21,438 nt of DNA from Chloroflexota bacterium (lineage in GTDB: Bacteria > Chloroflexota > Limnocylindria > QHBO01), in the NCBI GenBank assembly GCA_013694795.1, contig JACDBS010000011.1, forward strand, positions 1 through 21,438, given 5' to 3'. Both the position numbers and the translations under genes were made by a program. Shown one piece after another: positions 20,814-21,438 of this stretch. The first letter of the stretch is position 1. Each line of letters begins with the position of its first letter. Below the pieces are notes generated by a model. The model did not search any database. It worked only from the letters and a program-made list of their open reading frames with translations, and was not told the DNA's origin.

Positions 20814-21438
20814 CGGCCGTTGCCTCCGGACAGATCGAGATACGCTCCGAGACCGTGGATGCCGCCCTCGCGTCCGTAGCCGGACTCCTTGTAACCTCCG
20901 AACGGCGAGGTCGGGTCGAAGCGGTTGAACGTGTTGGCCCACACGACGCCCGCTCGCATGGCCGAAACCATCTTGAAGATGCGGCTGCCCTTCTCGGTCC
21001 ACACACCTGCGCTCAACCCATACGGGGTGTTGTTCGCCTTCTCGATCGCCTCCTCCGGTGTGCGGAAGGTGAGGACCGACAGGACCGGCCCGAAGATCTC
21101 CTCCTGCGCGATCCGATGCGATTGCGACACGCCGGTGAAGAGCGTGGGCCGGAAGAAGAAGCCACGAGTGGGAAGCTCGCAGTCGGGCTGGAAGATCTCG
21201 GCACCCTCGGCGATGCCCGACTCGACCAGCTCCTGAACCTTGGCGAGCTGGCCGGCCGAGTTGATGGCGCCGATATCGGTGTTCTTGTCGAGCGGATCGC
21301 CCACGCGAAGCGTGCCCAGGCGCGCCTTGAGCTTGTCGATGAGCGGATCGTAGACGCTCTCCTGCACGAAGAGCCGCGAGCCCGCGCAGCAGACCTCGCC
21401 CTGGTTGAAGTAGATGCCGTTGATGATGCCCTCGATCG
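20810..21438 (-). CDS. Aldehyde dehydrogenase, C-terminal part (runs off the window)
   Basis: This is the C-terminal 208 residues of an NAD(P)-dependent aldehyde dehydrogenase; the N-terminal coenzyme domain lies beyond the right edge. Near the edge the frame encodes FNQGEVCCAGSR, with the catalytic cysteine at codon 21389-21391. It continues with FFRPTLFTGV, QEEIFGPVLSVLTF and SPFGGYKESGYGRE, all standard. The C-terminus ends GLGAYLDLSGGNGR, stopping short of the usual YxEVKTV oligomerisation strand, which appears instead in the overlapping downstream gene. The frame is open to the window end, and the internal GTG at 21365-21367 is not a start. Aldehyde specificity is unknown. Confidence 0.9.
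   Translation of the reverse strand, partial: IEGIINGIYFNQGEVCCAGSRLFVQESVYDPLIDKLKARLGTLRVGDPLDKNTDIGAINSAGQLAKVQELVESGIAEGAEIFQPDCELPTRGFFFRPTLFTGVSQSHRIAQEEIFGPVLSVLTFRTPEEAIEKANNTPYGLSAGVWTEKGSRIFKMVSAMRAGVVWANTFNRFDPTSPFGGYKESGYGREGGIHGLGAYLDLSGGNGR

Noticed and set aside
1..21438. Mobile elements, CRISPR arrays, integrase or attachment sites
   Set aside because: No direct repeat series, terminal inverted repeats, transposase or phage-type genes were seen; base composition looks uniform across the genes.

Overview
The window is a gene-dense stretch of bacterial chromosome with very high G+C and G/C-rich third codon positions. Gene content (a Mrp/ApbC P-loop protein with an N-terminal DUF59 domain, PolX with a PHP domain, a DUF255 thioredoxin-fold protein, two PIG-L deacetylases, a Zn-ribbon DNA-methylase-like protein), many 4-base start/stop overlaps, and several start codons only 6-10 bases behind a -10-like hexamer suggest a high-GC member of the Chloroflexota or a similar terrestrial lineage. 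That placement is inference; no rRNA is present. I see no insertion sequence, phage gene, CRISPR array, tRNA or rRNA.

Layout. At 1-2193 (+) lie the end of a nucleoside-type ABC permease and a coupled nucleoside hydrolase. They converge on a minus-strand metallophosphoesterase (2190-2936) and a Mrp/ApbC iron-sulfur carrier ATPase (3009-4094). A 371-base gap follows, then a minus-strand pair: a variant PIG-L deacetylase and a variant adenosine-deaminase-family protein (4466-6388). Divergent from these is a plus-strand group: a membrane-anchored zinc-ribbon protein, a CcsA-like cytochrome c assembly protein and a YjbQ protein (6444-8176). The large DUF255 protein (8192-10279, minus) faces a candidate 31-residue microprotein (10316-10411). 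A minus-strand pair of a canonical PIG-L deacetylase and an ABC exporter (10415-13053) is divergent from a copper-type CsoR repressor with a clear promoter and overlapping operator palindrome (13088-13456).

The second half is all on the minus strand. A TPR protein with an acidic tail and a 920-residue Zn-ribbon methyltransferase-like protein form an apparent operon with its own promoter (13554-17247). The large protein has lost its catalytic DPPY motif and appears to carry a C-terminal PD-(D/E)XK-like nuclease domain. Next come PolX with a coupled membrane protein (17270-19794) and, at the right edge, two overlapping aldehyde-dehydrogenase-like genes (19833-21438) resembling a split ALDH16: the first has the catalytic cysteine but no C-terminal oligomerisation strand, while the second lacks the catalytic domain but has that strand.

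Functionally, the left third looks like nucleoside uptake and breakdown plus Fe-S cluster handling. The centre combines c-type cytochrome maturation, a metal-responsive regulator and an exporter. The most unusual parts are the methyltransferase/nuclease-like fusion with its TPR partner, the split aldehyde dehydrogenase, the CsoR operator that includes its own start codon, and two hydrolases (PIG-L and adenosine deaminase families) whose metal ligands are kept but whose catalytic or substrate residues are changed.
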